Source: Brassica napus | Lineage: Eukaryota > Streptophyta > Magnoliopsida > Brassicales > Brassicaceae | Assembly: GCF_020379485.1 (NCBI RefSeq) | Contig: NC_063436.1 | Span: 30,440,423-30,504,422 of the forward strand | DNA length: 64,000 bases | Reading direction: 5' to 3' | In this document: positions 42,315 to 53,499 of the stretch, in pieces | How positions within the stretch are numbered: position 1 is the stretch's first letter | How the letters are laid out: each line of letters starts with the position of its first letter | Program-made: the position numbers and the translations under genes | The notes under the pieces: generated by a model | Databases searched by the model: none | What the model was told of the DNA's origin: nothing | What the model saw: the letters and a program-made list of their open reading frames with translations, nothing else

Positions 42315-44077
42315 TGATATCTCATGATTTTAATGAGTTTTAGATTTATATTTTAGTTCATTATGATCATTCTAGGTTGCATTTAGGTCTTAATATTGCA
42401 TTTACATGCATAATTGCATAAACAGGGTCTAAAGTGCACACTTGAGAAGTTTGGGGTGAAATCGCAAGGTTGTTCTTGCAAGTTATGGAGTTTGTGGCCA
42501 ATTTGAAAGAAATCCGAAACCAAGGGACCATCTTGCAATTACACGAGGGCTAAATCGCACAGATGAAAGATTGGGATTGATTTGAGAGGGTGTGTCTGCC
42601 TATTCTAAAGATGGGGGCCATTTTGTAAAGAATAAGAAGTTCAGGGACCTGTCTTGCAAATACTTGTAACTTCTCCATTTGAAAAGATCGAAGCTTTCTC
42701 TGTTCAGAATCTGAGGCTGATTCCCGACGACGATGAAGAGCACGGCCACACGGTGGAGCTGAGATTACGAGACCGAGGAGGAGCTGTGATGGCCTGAACG
42801 CAAGGCTCCGTGGTGGAGAAAGGTGGCAGAGATGGAGACTGAACGCCATGGTGGAAGAAGCTCGGTTCTGGTTACGTCACGGCGAGGAGGTGAGCCAGTG
42901 ACGACGAGGTAGTGTTGTAGCGGCCATGGAGAAGCTTGAGACGAAGAAGACAAAGTCCGAGCTCGAGCAAACACAGCGGATAGACGCAGCGGCATGATGA
43001 ACCCGCTGGGAAAAGACCCATGTCCCTGTTTCGTATCGACTTCCTGCAGCGACTTGGTGACACCGCTCGGAACAAAGCTAGCTCTGGCGCGGACAAGATT
43101 TTGAGCTGTTGACCGGTTTATTCCGGTTTGACCCGGTTTAATTCAATTAAACCAGCACGAGTTTGGATCTCCTATATATAGTTTTAGACTTAGAAACTTT
43201 ATTTTTTATCTCATTTTCTCTCAAGACTTTGTCTAAACTTGTAAAAGCTTGAATCTTTCTATAATTTAAGGAAGTACTTCATCTTATAATTGTGTTTCTC
43301 TTGCTCATTAACATGATTAGCCTTGATCCTTACATGGGTTTAAGGTTTCTCATGGAGATTATTGAGTAGACACATTTTGGATTCATGGGTTAAGGTAGAT
43401 TAGGGTGATTAAGCTAGATCTAAAGTGTTTTAGTATAAATCCATCTTGTTCCTTGCTAGTAGAGTGTTTTTAATGCAACTCTAGAGTTGGCCTATCTAAA
43501 GTTGAGCTCTAGGCATTTCATACCGAGAAGGTGTTTGATGAAATGCCTGAACCAACTCTCCTAAACTTTTAACATTCTTTACCAAAGGGATTTGTTGTTA
43601 AAGGTGTTAAGATGGCTAGTAGACTTGAGATTAATGATTACTTAGATAACATTCAACCAAAGGGATTTGATGCTTGAGTTATCTAGGTAAATGAGCATTC
43701 ATCTAGGGATAGAGTTTGTTTAGGATTGTGTCTAGGCCTAAGATAGATAGATCGGTTGAAAGTTGACACCTTTAGATTGAAACTTGATCACCTTATATCA
43801 ATTATCCTTACCCATGAATCCATCCTTAGCATTTGAAAGTTCTTGCACTTATTTCTTGATTGGATTTGAGATCACCTTGTTTATATTTCTAGGATCTTAG
43901 CTTGTTACAAATCATCCATCTTCTTGTTTGCTTAGATTAAGAAAGCTTGTGTATTCTTGGTGTTATAGGTCACTAGTTCCTTGTGGATTCGATCCTAAAA
44001 TGCTACAATGACATACCATTCGATTGTGGTATTGTTGGCACATTAGGTTAATTGGTGTGTGCTTAAACGCGTAATCA
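42315..44077 (+). mobile_element. solo LTR of an Athila-like Gypsy element
   Basis: 1763 bp beginning TGATATCTCATG and ending ACGCGTAATCA, flanked by a perfect 5-bp duplication tttat (42310-42314 and 44078-44082). Start, end and length resemble Athila-type LTRs, and the last 150 bp ('tgtggattcgatcctaaaa') are typical of that group. No second copy or internal region adjoins it, so the element was probably reduced by recombination between its LTRs. It is not the same family as the element at 45227, though both start TGATATC. Confidence 0.85.
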
Positions 44078-44082
44078 TTTAT

Positions 44083-45009
44083 GCACCAGTTCCTTAAGGG
44101 AAGCAACTCAGGAAACAAACCTTCTACATGAGGTTCACCATGAGACAAGTCACCCTTTATGAAATTGTCCAACACAATGAAAGTCCGCTCTGCAATTATA
44201 ACAAACCAAACAACAGAAGCATCATGGACTTTTACATGTAAATAACGTCCTGAACACAACAGTCAACACACTTGGAGGATTGGTGACATCAAACTTAAAA
44301 GAGTACCAAACTCAAAACAGAGAATCATGAGTATAAAGGTCTATTGATCAAAACCCATATGCAAACAGTCAACTTTGAGATTCTGGAAAGAAAACCTAAT
44401 ACTCTAACACAAGAAAGTGATTAACTTTAGATAAAAGAATATGCACTTCCTTCCACGCAGGTCGTCATGGCCAAGAACTTATTCAGATTAGGCTGACAAA
44501 AACAGAGCACAAAAACTAAAACATTAACAAACAAAAGAACAAAACTTTATATTATTTGGGAACATCCCAACCGATAGGTTTACCCCAACATAACAGAACT
44601 ATAGACTTGTAAGTAAATCCAGAGCTAGTAACCAATATAACAAACTTTGAGAAAAGATCAGATCAGATTCAGATTAGGTAGTAAACATAGCACATAAAGC
44701 AATCTAGAGCTACTAACCAACTTAAAGCATGGAGCAAACTTGAGAAAAGATTAGATTCAAATATTGTAACTTTCTAAATCATCAAGAGCTAAGTTCACGA
44801 GAAGACAGAGACACTGTGGTGGTTTCAAACCTTTCCTTCCAACAGTGGTGGTTTCGATCGGTGGAGGATCGGTGGTGGTTTGGCTGATCGGTGGAGTATT
44901 GATCGGTGGAGTATTGATCGGTGGTGATCTGTGTGGAGGATCAGTGGTGGTTTTGATGGGTTTCACCCCTTTCCTTCAAACCAGAACACGAGGAAGACAG
45001 AGCAACTAA
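44083..45009. other. intergenic DNA, no firm gene
   Basis: A minus-strand frame (to about 44259) reads RTFIVLDNFIKGDLSHGEPH and may be a fragment of a coding sequence cut by the solo LTR. I do not recognise it. At about 44865-44945 there is a short 'gatcggtgg' repeat array (four to five copies). Confidence 0.35.
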
Positions 45010-45226
45010 GGGGGTGGTATTCAATCTATGAATTTGAAAGAATTCATAAGGAAAAACTTTTGCAGTATTTTCAAAGATTTGATGAGATTTTAATGCATTT
45101 ATCTAATTCCTATGCTTACTTCTATTATTGATTTTAAAAGAATATACATAAATTTGATAGAATACTTCTGCGAAAGCACACAATCGAAAGTCTCAGAAGG
45201 CATCTTGATTTGGTTAACTGGGTTTC

Positions 45227-46688
45227 TGATATCTTGCATATTTACATTGTTTTATCCATTCATCCATGAGCATTTTCATCATATAGATTAGGATTTAGAC
45301 ATGTTTAGGTTGCATTTTGCATACATGAGTCTCTATTAGGTACTGGAGTACCACATGAGGTTATTTGGAGCTCAAAAGAGGTGAAAAGAGTGGTCATTGG
45401 GCGAGCAAGGCATGGAGCGACCAGTTCGGAGCGACACCACCAAGTCGCTCTGACCTCCCTATTGGAGCGAACTTACCAGAGCGACAGGGAGAAGTCGCTC
45501 GCGGTTTCATCACTCGGAGACGCGAGAACGAGCCCGGAGCGACCTCCCGGAGCGACACCACGAAGTCGCTCGCATCTCACACCCCTCTCGGAGCGACCTC
45601 CCAAAGCGACACCCCGAGGTCGCTCGCGTCTCTATGGCGAGACGACACGAAGCGAAGCCTGGAGCGACCTCTCAGAGCGACCCACTGAGGTCGCTCCCGA
45701 AGGCCGGAGCGACTTGTCGGAGCGACATGCCGAGGTCGCTCCGCGCCTATTATCTGCTCGATTTCTATTTTACTTAAGGGCCTTTTGGTCATTTCATTAT
45801 GCACGTTTTACATTTCTAAAACCTATGTTTTAAACATCTTTTGTAGCCACCAGAGGCAGATTATCTTTTATCTTTTGATCTATTGAGAAATACACAAGAA
45901 CTCTCTTGAGAAGTTCATCTCTTGGATTTTGATTTGTTATGTTCTTGTGTTATTGTTGATTTCTTATCTATTTCTCTACATGATTAATCTGAAATCCAAT
46001 ATGGGTTTAAGAGGAATCATGGAGATTAGTGAGTAATCACCTTTTGAATTCATGGGTTAGGGAGATTAAGGGTGATTAGGTTAGTTCTAGGATGTTTTAG
46101 TGTAGATCATTCTTGTTCCTTGCTAGTAGAGTAATCATAATGCATCTTCTGAGTTGGCCACTCAGTTGTTGATCCTTAGGCATTTCTCACCCGAAAGGTG
46201 TTCGATGAAATGCCCGAGACAACTCTCCTAGGCTTTTAGTATACTTTGCCAAAGACATTTGTTGTTAAAGATGCTAAGATAGCTAATAGACTTGTTAGTA
46301 ATGATTGCTTTCATATTATTCAACCAAAGACATTTGATGTTTGAGATATGTTAGCAAATGAGCATTCATCTAGACATAGAGCTTGCTTAGAATTGTGTCT
46401 AGGCTTAAGGTTGATAGTTTGATTGATCATTTGCCATCCTTAGTTCGATACTTGATCACCCAAGGTCTAATCCCTATGCCCATGAGTTCTCTTTTCCCTT
46501 AGTCAAGAAAGTATCATTCTGTTATTGCTTTCTAGTTTAGTAGTAGTTTAAAACCCATCTAAATCATTGGTTGCACTTAGATTAAGTGAGTACTTGCATT
46601 CTCAGTGCTTTGATATCCCTCAGAACTGGTTCGACAATCTTCTATACTACAACATTTGTCTTAGGAGCCTTGAAAACTCCTAACATCA
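45227..46688 (+). repeat. 5' LTR of the Athila-like element
   Basis: 1462 bp, TGATATCTTGCAT to CTCCTAACATCA. Holds the six-unit hairpin array at 45414-45742. Confidence 0.93.
45414..45742. repeat. six hairpin-forming GAGCGAC/GTCGCTC modules in the 5' LTR
   Basis: Six units of about 38-40 bp, unevenly spaced. Each reads GGAGCGAC, about 6 bases, (G)AGCGAC, about 8 bases, GTCGCTC, so either GAGCGAC can pair with the GTCGCTC. Units start near 45414, 45464, 45535, 45592, 45662 and 45704. An identical array is in the 3' LTR at about 50976-51304. The region is GC-rich against an AT-rich background and happens to be open in several frames on both strands; the 150-residue reading is Arg/Ser/Pro-rich low-complexity sequence and unlikely to be a protein. 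Confidence 0.85.
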
Positions 46689-46691
46689 AAT

Positions 46692-46704
46692 TGGCGCCGT
46701 TGCC
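46692..46704 (+). promoter_or_regulatory. primer binding site, tRNA-Asp
   Basis: tggcgccgttgcc pairs with the last 13 bases of plant tRNA-Asp. It begins three bases after the LTR. Confidence 0.88.
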
Positions 46705-46817
46705 AAATTCTGAGTAGATTTAAACATTGAGATTTAGTCACTTGCTTGAGACTAAGTCATTTTTATTTTCTTTTGTTACTGATTCTCTTTCTTCACCTCC
46801 CTTTAATCTACAGGTGT

Positions 46818-48482
46818 ATGAACTTGAGGAGCAGGGGTCCATCAAACCTAGTTCCAAGAGCTGCAGACATCAGAGCTTTAGAGAGAGAGTGTGCTAGAAA
46901 GAGAAGAGAAGAAGAGCAACAGGCTCACTTGCAGAAATTGGATACTGATATGGGAGACATACCTCAAAACCAACAGCGAGCAGCTCGACCCATTGGCACT
47001 TACGACCGCCCCAACATTCATGGTCATAGATTGGGAATCCGAGCACCCGCTGTGGCAGCCAACAACTTTGAGATCAAATCAGGACTCCTCAACGTGATCG
47101 AGAACAACAAGTATCATGGCTTGGCTCTAGAGGATCCATTTGATCACTTGGACAGGTTCGACAGCTACTGTGGGTTGTCAAAAACTAATGGTGTGTCCGA
47201 AGATGCCTTAAAGCTCAAGCTATTCCCTTTCTCTTTGGGGGATAAGGCACGTCAGTGGGAGAAGTCTCTACCCAGTGACTCCATCACCACTTGGGATGAC
47301 TGCAAGAAAGCATTCTTGGAGAAGTTCTTCTCTACTTCAAGAACTGCTAAGCTGAGAAACGAGATTTCCAGCTTTCAACAGAAGAACTTGGAAGGCTTCA
47401 GTGAAGCCTGGGAGAGATTCAAGGGCTACCAAGCTCAATGCCCACACCATGGCTTCTCTAAGGAGAGCTTGCTGAGCACATTCTACCGTGGTGCTCTTCC
47501 TAAGTACAGAGCCAGACTGGATACAGCTAGCAATGGGTTCTTCTTGGGGAGAACTGAGGAGGATGCAGAAGAGCTGGTTGACAACATGGTAAAGAGTGAT
47601 GCAGTCTACAGTGGAGACCACGACAGAGGCAGTAGAACAGATGATAAGCAGACGAGGAAAGAGATCAAAGCTTTGGAAGACAAGATCGACCTACTCATTG
47701 CTGAAAAAGCAACCCAAGAGCAGCTGAAGTTTGTTGGTAACTCCAAGCAGGAAGATCCACTTGCTGTCAATGAGGTTGAGGGTTTGGAAGGTCAAGAGGA
47801 GTTGTGTTTCATCAACAACAATGGTAGCTGGTACAAAAAGGAGCCCAACTTTCAGTACAACAACTACCAACAGAAATCCTATCCAAACAACCAACAGAGT
47901 GGTTATCCGCCAAGAAACAACCAGCAAGGCAGCTATCAGCCTCAGCAAAACCCCTTGTCTGGTTCCTCTGCTCCTCAAGAGAGCAGCACTGATACCTTAC
48001 TGAAACAAATCTTGGAGTCTCAGACTAGAAGTGAGAAGCATGTTGGTTATGAGTTGAAGAACCTTCATACCAAGATTGATGGGAGCTACAATGAGCTCAA
48101 CAACAAATTCTCACACCTTGCTTCTACAGTCAGGAATTTAGAGAATCAGTTTGCTTCCATGAACACTCACCAGAATCGCCAGCAAGGATCTCTACCTGGA
48201 AAGTCTGACCAAAACCCCAAGGAGGCCAAAGCTATCACCCTTAGGAGTGGTAAGCAGTTACCTCCTAGAACCCTCACCAAGGATGCTGAGAAACTAGGTG
48301 AGGGGGTTGCCATCAACATAGATGATGAAGTGGTGATTGTTGATGAGAAGATCAATGACGAGATCTTGGAGAAGATAGTGGAAGCCAAAGGTAAAGGAAA
48401 GGTTGGGGAAGAGAAGAAGACAGTAAAGGATGGTGAAGTTGTTACTCCAGCAAGTGAAAGTTCTTTTGTTCCCTCCCTATGA
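46818..48482 (+). CDS. Athila-like Gag
   Basis: From the ATG in MNLRSRGPSN. The retrotransposon Gag domain covers roughly residues 60-260 (FDHLDRFDSYC, KLFPFSLGDKARQWEKSLP, WDDCKKAFLEKFF, AWERFKGYQAQCPHHGF). A Gln/Asn-rich stretch and coiled-coil region follow. The reading ends at TGA 48480-48482 because of one extra base in the C run at about 48466-48476; the protease continues in the next frame, so the two were once one polyprotein. Confidence 0.88.
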   Translation: MNLRSRGPSNLVPRAADIRALERECARKRREEEQQAHLQKLDTDMGDIPQNQQRAARPIGTYDRPNIHGHRLGIRAPAVAANNFEIKSGLLNVIENNKYHGLALEDPFDHLDRFDSYCGLSKTNGVSEDALKLKLFPFSLGDKARQWEKSLPSDSITTWDDCKKAFLEKFFSTSRTAKLRNEISSFQQKNLEGFSEAWERFKGYQAQCPHHGFSKESLLSTFYRGALPKYRARLDTASNGFFLGRTEEDAEELVDNMVKSDAVYSGDHDRGSRTDDKQTRKEIKALEDKIDLLIAEKATQEQLKFVGNSKQEDPLAVNEVEGLEGQEELCFINNNGSWYKKEPNFQYNNYQQKSYPNNQQSGYPPRNNQQGSYQPQQNPLSGSSAPQESSTDTLLKQILESQTRSEKHVGYELKNLHTKIDGSYNELNNKFSHLASTVRNLENQFASMNTHQNRQQGSLPGKSDQNPKEAKAITLRSGKQLPPRTLTKDAEKLGEGVAINIDDEVVIVDEKINDEILEKIVEAKGKGKVGEEKKTVKDGEVVTPASESSFVPSL

Positions 48483-49257
48483 ACCCAAACTTCCATTCCC
48501 TGGTAGATTCAAGAAGCAGCTGCTAGAGAAGTACAAGGCTCTGTTTGAGAAGCAAATGAGTGAAGCTCAGGTTGCAATGCCCATCATCGATGCTTTCATG
48601 TTGATTCCTCAATACAGCAAGTTCCTGAAAGATGTTGTAGCTGCAAAGAAGAAGGAGATGGAAGGCATGATGATTCTTACCCATGAGTGCAATGCCATCA
48701 TCCAGAGGCTTGATGTTCCAGAGAAATTAGAGGATCCAGGAAGCTTCACACTACCTTGTGCTCTTGGACCTATGGTATTTGAGAAAAGTCTCTGCGATTT
48801 GGGAGCTAGTGTCAGCTTGATGCCTTTGTCTGTTGCAAAGAAGCTTGGATTCACTCAGTACAAGAAGTGTAGACTCTCTCTGGTGTTAGCTGATCGTTCA
48901 GTGAAGTACCCTGTGGGCATCTTAGAGGACCTCCCTGTGAAGATTGGAAGGTATGAGATACCTACAGATTTTGTGGTGCTTGAGATGGGTGAGGAGGCTC
49001 AAGATCCATTGATTCTAGGAAGGCCATTCTTAGCTACAGCAGGAGCTATTGTTAATGTGAAGGAGGGCACGATTGATCTCCATTTGGGTAAAGAGAACAT
49101 CCTCCACTTTGACATCAAGGGGAAAATGAGGAAACCAACTGTGTTCGGGCAAGCCTTCTACATTGAAGAGATGGGCACTCCTGCTGATGAGCACCTTGAA
49201 GAGTTACCACCTGAGGACGACGAGGAGGGAGCATCTCCCTCTACTCATTCCCTATAG
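48477..49257 (+). CDS. Athila-like aspartic protease region
   Basis: Frame-shifted continuation of the Gag reading. Begins with PPYEPKLPFPGRFKKQLL and has the retroviral-type active site SLCDLGASVSLMP and the second protease block DPLILGRPFLATAGAIV. Ends at 49257 with a stop, where reverse transcriptase would normally follow. An ATG at 48430 lies in this frame but is internal. Confidence 0.88.
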
Positions 49258-50108
49258 AAGGTAACCCACCACACTCCCTTGTATATACCATTTTATTTTT
49301 GCATATTAGTCTTCTTTTCGGTATCTCTCTCTCTACTTGACAACACAGAGACTGTGTAACACAAGTTTGGGGGAGGTACCAAGTATTTGATCATGTTTGC
49401 TTTGATGTTGTTTCATTGAGTCATGCATTGCATACCTATTTGCATAGATAAAAAAAAAAAATCAATCATTTAGTTTGCATCATTTGCATTTTTAGGAGAG
49501 TCTAGAGCATATAGGTTGCATTCACTTGCATTGGGAGCAAAGATTTTAAATGCCTTGTAAAGAACACTACGTTGCACCTGAGTAGCTTTTGCACCTCTCA
49601 AAAAGACTTGTATGTTTCGAGCCTTGAAAACTCTTCCTGAAACTTGTTGATTGCTGAAACTCAGTCTTTGAAGCCAACTACAACCTTATTTGAACTGAAC
49701 GAACTTAATGCTTCTTGCTCATGGTCCCTTGTGTACTGAGTCATGGCTATACACACTTGAGTTGTCACATCCTTTATGCCAATCTTAATTTTGACAAACT
49801 CTAGTGGTAGACCACTCCCAAAACCCTTCTCTCCTTTTAAGCTTTCATTGTTTGATGAGTGAGGCCTTTTTCGGAAAGTCTTACATGTGCATAATGTTGA
49901 GAGTATCGGGAACGACAATGCTTGATCTTCATTCTTGCTAGATTGGGCACTCTATTGTCTAGCTATAGGTGGGGGTGAGTGTTGTGATTATGATTTGGGA
50001 GAAATGAAAAAAAAAAAAAGAATAGACTCTTTGTGCTTAAGTGAATTGTTTTATTGGGATAAGTAGAGAAGCCTGTAGCTCAAGTTTTGAAAAGTCTTGG
50101 CCCCCAGC

Positions 50109-50141
<33 letters not shown>

Positions 50142-50142
50142 G

Positions 50143-50197
<55 letters not shown>

Positions 50198-50788
50198 GGC
50201 TAGCAAAGTTGTTAGGAGCTAAGAAATGTTTTGAGGTTGTGAAAAATCCCTTGTAGATTTCAAAGAGAAGGAGTTTAAGTTCTTAGGATCTTTTGGTGAG
50301 AGATGTGAGTTGGGTTTGACATTTGGGAATGATTGTGTAATTGTATGTTTGGGAAAAGGGTAGAACAATGGAGATTGAGCATTGTATGCATGAGTTGGTC
50401 CCTTTCTTAGATATATTATGTGCAATGTCAAGGCTACTTGTTTTGAGAGTAAACCACCTTAAAGATCATATGTTTTGAACCTCTTGAATCACTTGAATAA
50501 AAGCCTTCCCTTACCCAACCAAATGACTTGGACCAACTGACCATTTGCAAGAATTCACCTGATGTTTTGTGCTTAATGAATGTGAGAGTTGGTTGATTTG
50601 AATGTGTGGATGCTTGATGATGAGTGTAAGAACAAAAAGAGTTAAGATAGGCCTAGAGAAGCTAGAGTGTAATAAGAGAGTGTGCTAGTTGTGTTTCTTT
50701 TGGCTATGTGCTCCCTCCTTCAACCTCTCTCCCTATGAGTTCTAGAAAGTTCACTTGTGGACAAGTAAAAGAACAAGTTTGGGGGAGT
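49258..50788. other. non-coding 3' interior of the Athila-like element
   Basis: Contains the internal purine tract at 49362-49376 and sequence typical of the Athila 3' untranslated part. A homopolymer block and the purine tract next to the 3' LTR are included. The absence of pol between 49257 and the purine tract points to an old internal deletion. Confidence 0.7.
50111..50194. repeat. 84-bp nearly pure A tract
   Basis: Poly-A interrupted by a single 'cg'. It lies within the element, not at its end, so it is not a retrotransposition tail. Its length in the assembly may be unreliable. Confidence 0.9.
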
Positions 50789-52250
50789 TGATATCTTGCA
50801 TATTTACATTGTTTTATCCATTCATCCATGAGCATTTTCATCATATAGATTAGGATTTAGACATGTTTAGGTTGCATTTTGCATACATGAGTCTCTATTA
50901 GGTACTGGAGTACCACATGAGGTTATTTGGAGCTCAAAAGAGGTGAAAAGAGTGGTCATTGGGCGAGCAAGGCATGGAGCGACCAGTCCGGAGCGACACC
51001 ACCAAGTCGCTCTGACCTCCCTATTGGAGCGACCTTACCAGAGCGACAGGGATAAGTCGCTCGCGGTTTCATCACTCGGAGACGCGAGAACGAGCCCGGA
51101 GCGACCTCCCGGAGCGACACCACGAAGTCGCTCGCATCTCACACCCCTCTCGGAGCGACCTCCCAAAGCGACACCCCGAGGTCGCTCGCGTCTCTATGGC
51201 GAGACGACACGAAGCGAAGCCTGGAGCGACCTCTCAGAGCGACCCACTGAGGTCGCTCCCGAAGGCCGGAGCGACTTGTCGGAGCGACATGCCGAGGTCG
51301 CTCCGCGCCTATTATCTGCTCGATTTCTATTTTACTTAAGGGCCTTTTGGTCATTTCATTATGCACGTTTGACATTTCTAAAACCTATGTTTTAAACATC
51401 TTTTGTAGCCACCAGAGGCAGATTATCTTTTATCTTTTGATCTATTGAGAAATACACAAGAACTCTCTTGAGAAGTTCATCTCTTGGATTTTGATTTGTT
51501 ATGTTCTTGTGTTATTGTTGATTTCTTATATATTTCTCTACATGATTAATCTGAAATCCAACATGGGTTTAAGAGGAATCATGGAGATTAGTGAGTAATC
51601 ACCTTTTGAATTCATGGGTTAGGGAGATTAAGGGTGATTAGGTTAGTTCTAGGATGTTTTAGTGTAGATCATTCTTGTTCCTTGCTAGTGGAGTAATCAT
51701 AATGCATCTTCTGAGTTGGCCATTCAGTTGTTGATCCTTAGGCATTTCTCACCCGAAAGGTGTTCGATGAAATGCCCGAGACAACTCTCCTAGGCTTTTA
51801 GTATACTTTGCCAAAGACATTTGTTGTTAAAGATGCTAAGATAGCTAATAGACTTGTTAGTAATGATTGCTTTCATATTATTCAACCAAAGACATTTGAT
51901 GTTTGAGATATGTTAGCAAATGAGCATTCATCTAGACATAGAGCTTGCTTAGAATTGTGTCTAGGCTTAAGGTTGATAGTTTGATTGATCATTTGCCATC
52001 CTTAGTTCGATACTTGATCACCCAAGGTCTAATCCCTATGCCCATGAGTTCTCTTTTCCCTTAGTCAAGAAAGTATCATTCTGTTATTGCTTTCTAGTTT
52101 AGTAGTAGTTTAAAACCCATCTAAATCATTGGTTGCACTTAGATTAAGTGAGTACTTGCATTCTCAGTGCTTTGATATCCCTCAGAACTGGTTCGACAAT
52201 CTTCTATACTACAACATTTGTCTTAGGAGCCTTGAAAACTCCTAATATCA
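50789..52250 (+). repeat. 3' LTR of the Athila-like element
   Basis: 1462 bp, about nine substitutions against the 5' LTR (for example ...cctaatatca against ...cctaacatca at the end). Carries the second hairpin array. Confidence 0.93.
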
Positions 52251-52640
52251 GTTTCTTCAGCAACAAGGCAACATTGACTTTATATTTGTTAATTGTTGTT
52301 TTTTATATTTGCGGGTAACTCATTAATTATCATCCACAAAGGTCTCTTCATTCTTTACGTACTTCTGGAAAAATGAGAAGTAGAGAAATGCTATTGTTTG
52401 TGTTTTCCTACAATTCATTATAAATCTCTGCATAAGAGCAAAGAATTGACCCTTTACATTTATACATGACATTTTCCATTAAATTCTTATCAAATACCAT
52501 TACTACAAAATCTATCAACTATTGAATAACAACAGATTTAAAGTAATTAAAAAAATGATTCCAAATGCTTAATCCAATAACAAAAGAATTTAAAAGAATT
52601 GATGAAATTCATAATTGAATAACAGTGGAATTGAATGGAA

Positions 52641-53093
52641 ACAATGATTCCTTCTAATTCCTTCTAATTCTATCAATAAAAGAAAAAAAATAGAAAAAAA
52701 AAACAGAAAAAAAAAACTTTAACTAGGAGACTGACACATGGGTTTAAACCCACTAATAATCTATCACCAAACACCCAAATTAAAGATCGGTAATCTCTAT
52801 TTTCTTTTTTTCTGATTTAATTTTAATCACTTTTTGCCTTAAGAAATTCATTAAGGTTCAGGGTTAATGATGGTCTTAGTGTTTTAATGTTAAAAAAGAA
52901 AAGAAAATTGTGTAATTAAAGAAGAAGCGTTGCTTAATTAAGGCTGGGAAGAAACGTTGCTTCTCTCCTTCCCTCGTGACTTCTCGACCGCTCCGACTCT
53001 TCTGGTGATCTCTCCTCGGCGAAGCGGTGAAAACAAAGGAAAGAAAAATATCTCAACCTATCAAGAGTCTCCTTTCATCTCCATCTCCAAAAG
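52641..53093. other. AT-rich DNA before the exon mosaic
   Basis: About 52855-52880 there is an end-like 'gggttaatgatggtctta'. At about 52920-52965 'gcgttgcttaattaaggc' resembles the subterminal part of the element at 26848. This may mark the left end of the element carrying the exon mosaic. The final 130 bases look like a nicotinamidase 5' leader. Confidence 0.35.
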
Positions 53094-53328
53094 ATGGCTT
53101 CCTCGTGGAGAAAGTACAAGACCCGAAAGCGAGACCCAAGCCCTCAAAACGTCGTTCTTCTCGTCATCGATTTACAAAACCACTTCTCCTCCATGGCCAA
53201 TCCTATCCTCTACAACGCTCTCGCCACCATCGACCTCTGCCGATGCGCCTCTATCCCCGTATTGTTCACGCGCCACGTCCACAAATCCCTTACGACTGAC
53301 ACCGCCATGCTCGGCGAGTGGTGGAACG
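53094..53328 (+). pseudogene. nicotinamidase (NIC2/NIC3) N-terminal fragment
   Basis: Nicotinamidases deamidate nicotinamide for NAD salvage. The 78 residues start [15 protein letters not shown] and contain [19 protein letters not shown], the first catalytic-Asp block of the isochorismatase fold, then [10 protein letters not shown] and MLGEWW. The remembered NIC2 protein has about 198 residues. After GEWWN the similarity stops abruptly and the acyl-CoA-binding piece begins, so the Lys and Cys active-site blocks are missing. Confidence 0.8.
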
Positions 53329-53404
53329 AGTTGCAGCTTCAGCTTTATGGGTTGTATAAGATTGCTACCGAAGGAGGTTGTTAATAACTGCTCGTGCTAA
53401 GTGG
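53329..53404 (+). pseudogene. acyl-CoA-binding protein fragment (ACBP4/5-like)
   Basis: Reads [13 protein letters not shown], the strongly conserved ligand-binding helix of acyl-CoA-binding domains, fused in frame after the nicotinamidase fragment. About 35 bases of the expected following segment are missing; 'actgctcgtgctaagtgg' (TARAKW) then resumes in another frame. A stop at 53382-53384 ends the fused reading. Confidence 0.7.
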
Positions 53405-53499
53405 TTTGCCTCTCTCTCTCTTTATTCTTTACTCTGTTTCTGTGCCATGATTGATAATCTGATTCCGACGTTTTGACTATGAATCTGTGATGATGATTG

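Larger units (their letters stand above)
45227..52250 (+). mobile_element. non-autonomous Athila-like (Ty3/Gypsy) element with gag and protease only
   Basis: 7024 bp, two 1462-bp LTRs, perfect 5-bp duplication gtttc (45222-45226 and 52251-52255). The primer binding site matches tRNA-Asp (tggcgccgttgcc, 46692-46704), as in Athila elements. The interior encodes Gag and protease; then comes a non-coding stretch with an internal purine tract (caagtttgggggagg, 49362) and a poly-A-like tract; a second purine tract (caagtttgggggagt) abuts the 3' LTR. No reverse transcriptase, RNase H or integrase is present. LTRs are equal in length and differ at about nine positions, so insertion is recent and must have used proteins from another element. 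Confidence 0.93.
45010..52640. mobile_element. possible TIR element that hosted the Athila-like insertion
   Basis: The flanks of the LTR element look like the two halves of an older transposon. The left flank has 'ggtattcaatctatgaattt' (45013-45035); reading inward from the right flank gives 'gttattcaattatgaattt' (about 52625 down to 52605). Removing the LTR element leaves a unit of about 600 bp with roughly 30-bp inverted ends. Its target duplication was not found. Confidence 0.35.

Noticed and set aside
45381..45833. 150-residue reading frame in the LTR (duplicated at 50943-51395)
   Set aside because: It runs through the GAGCGAC/GTCGCTC repeat array, is open on both strands, and is low-complexity Arg/Ser/Pro sequence without a domain. 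Composition explains it.
48430..48476. Separate protein starting at the ATG at 48430
   Set aside because: This is the protease frame running backwards into gag-coding sequence; a single-base frameshift explains the split.
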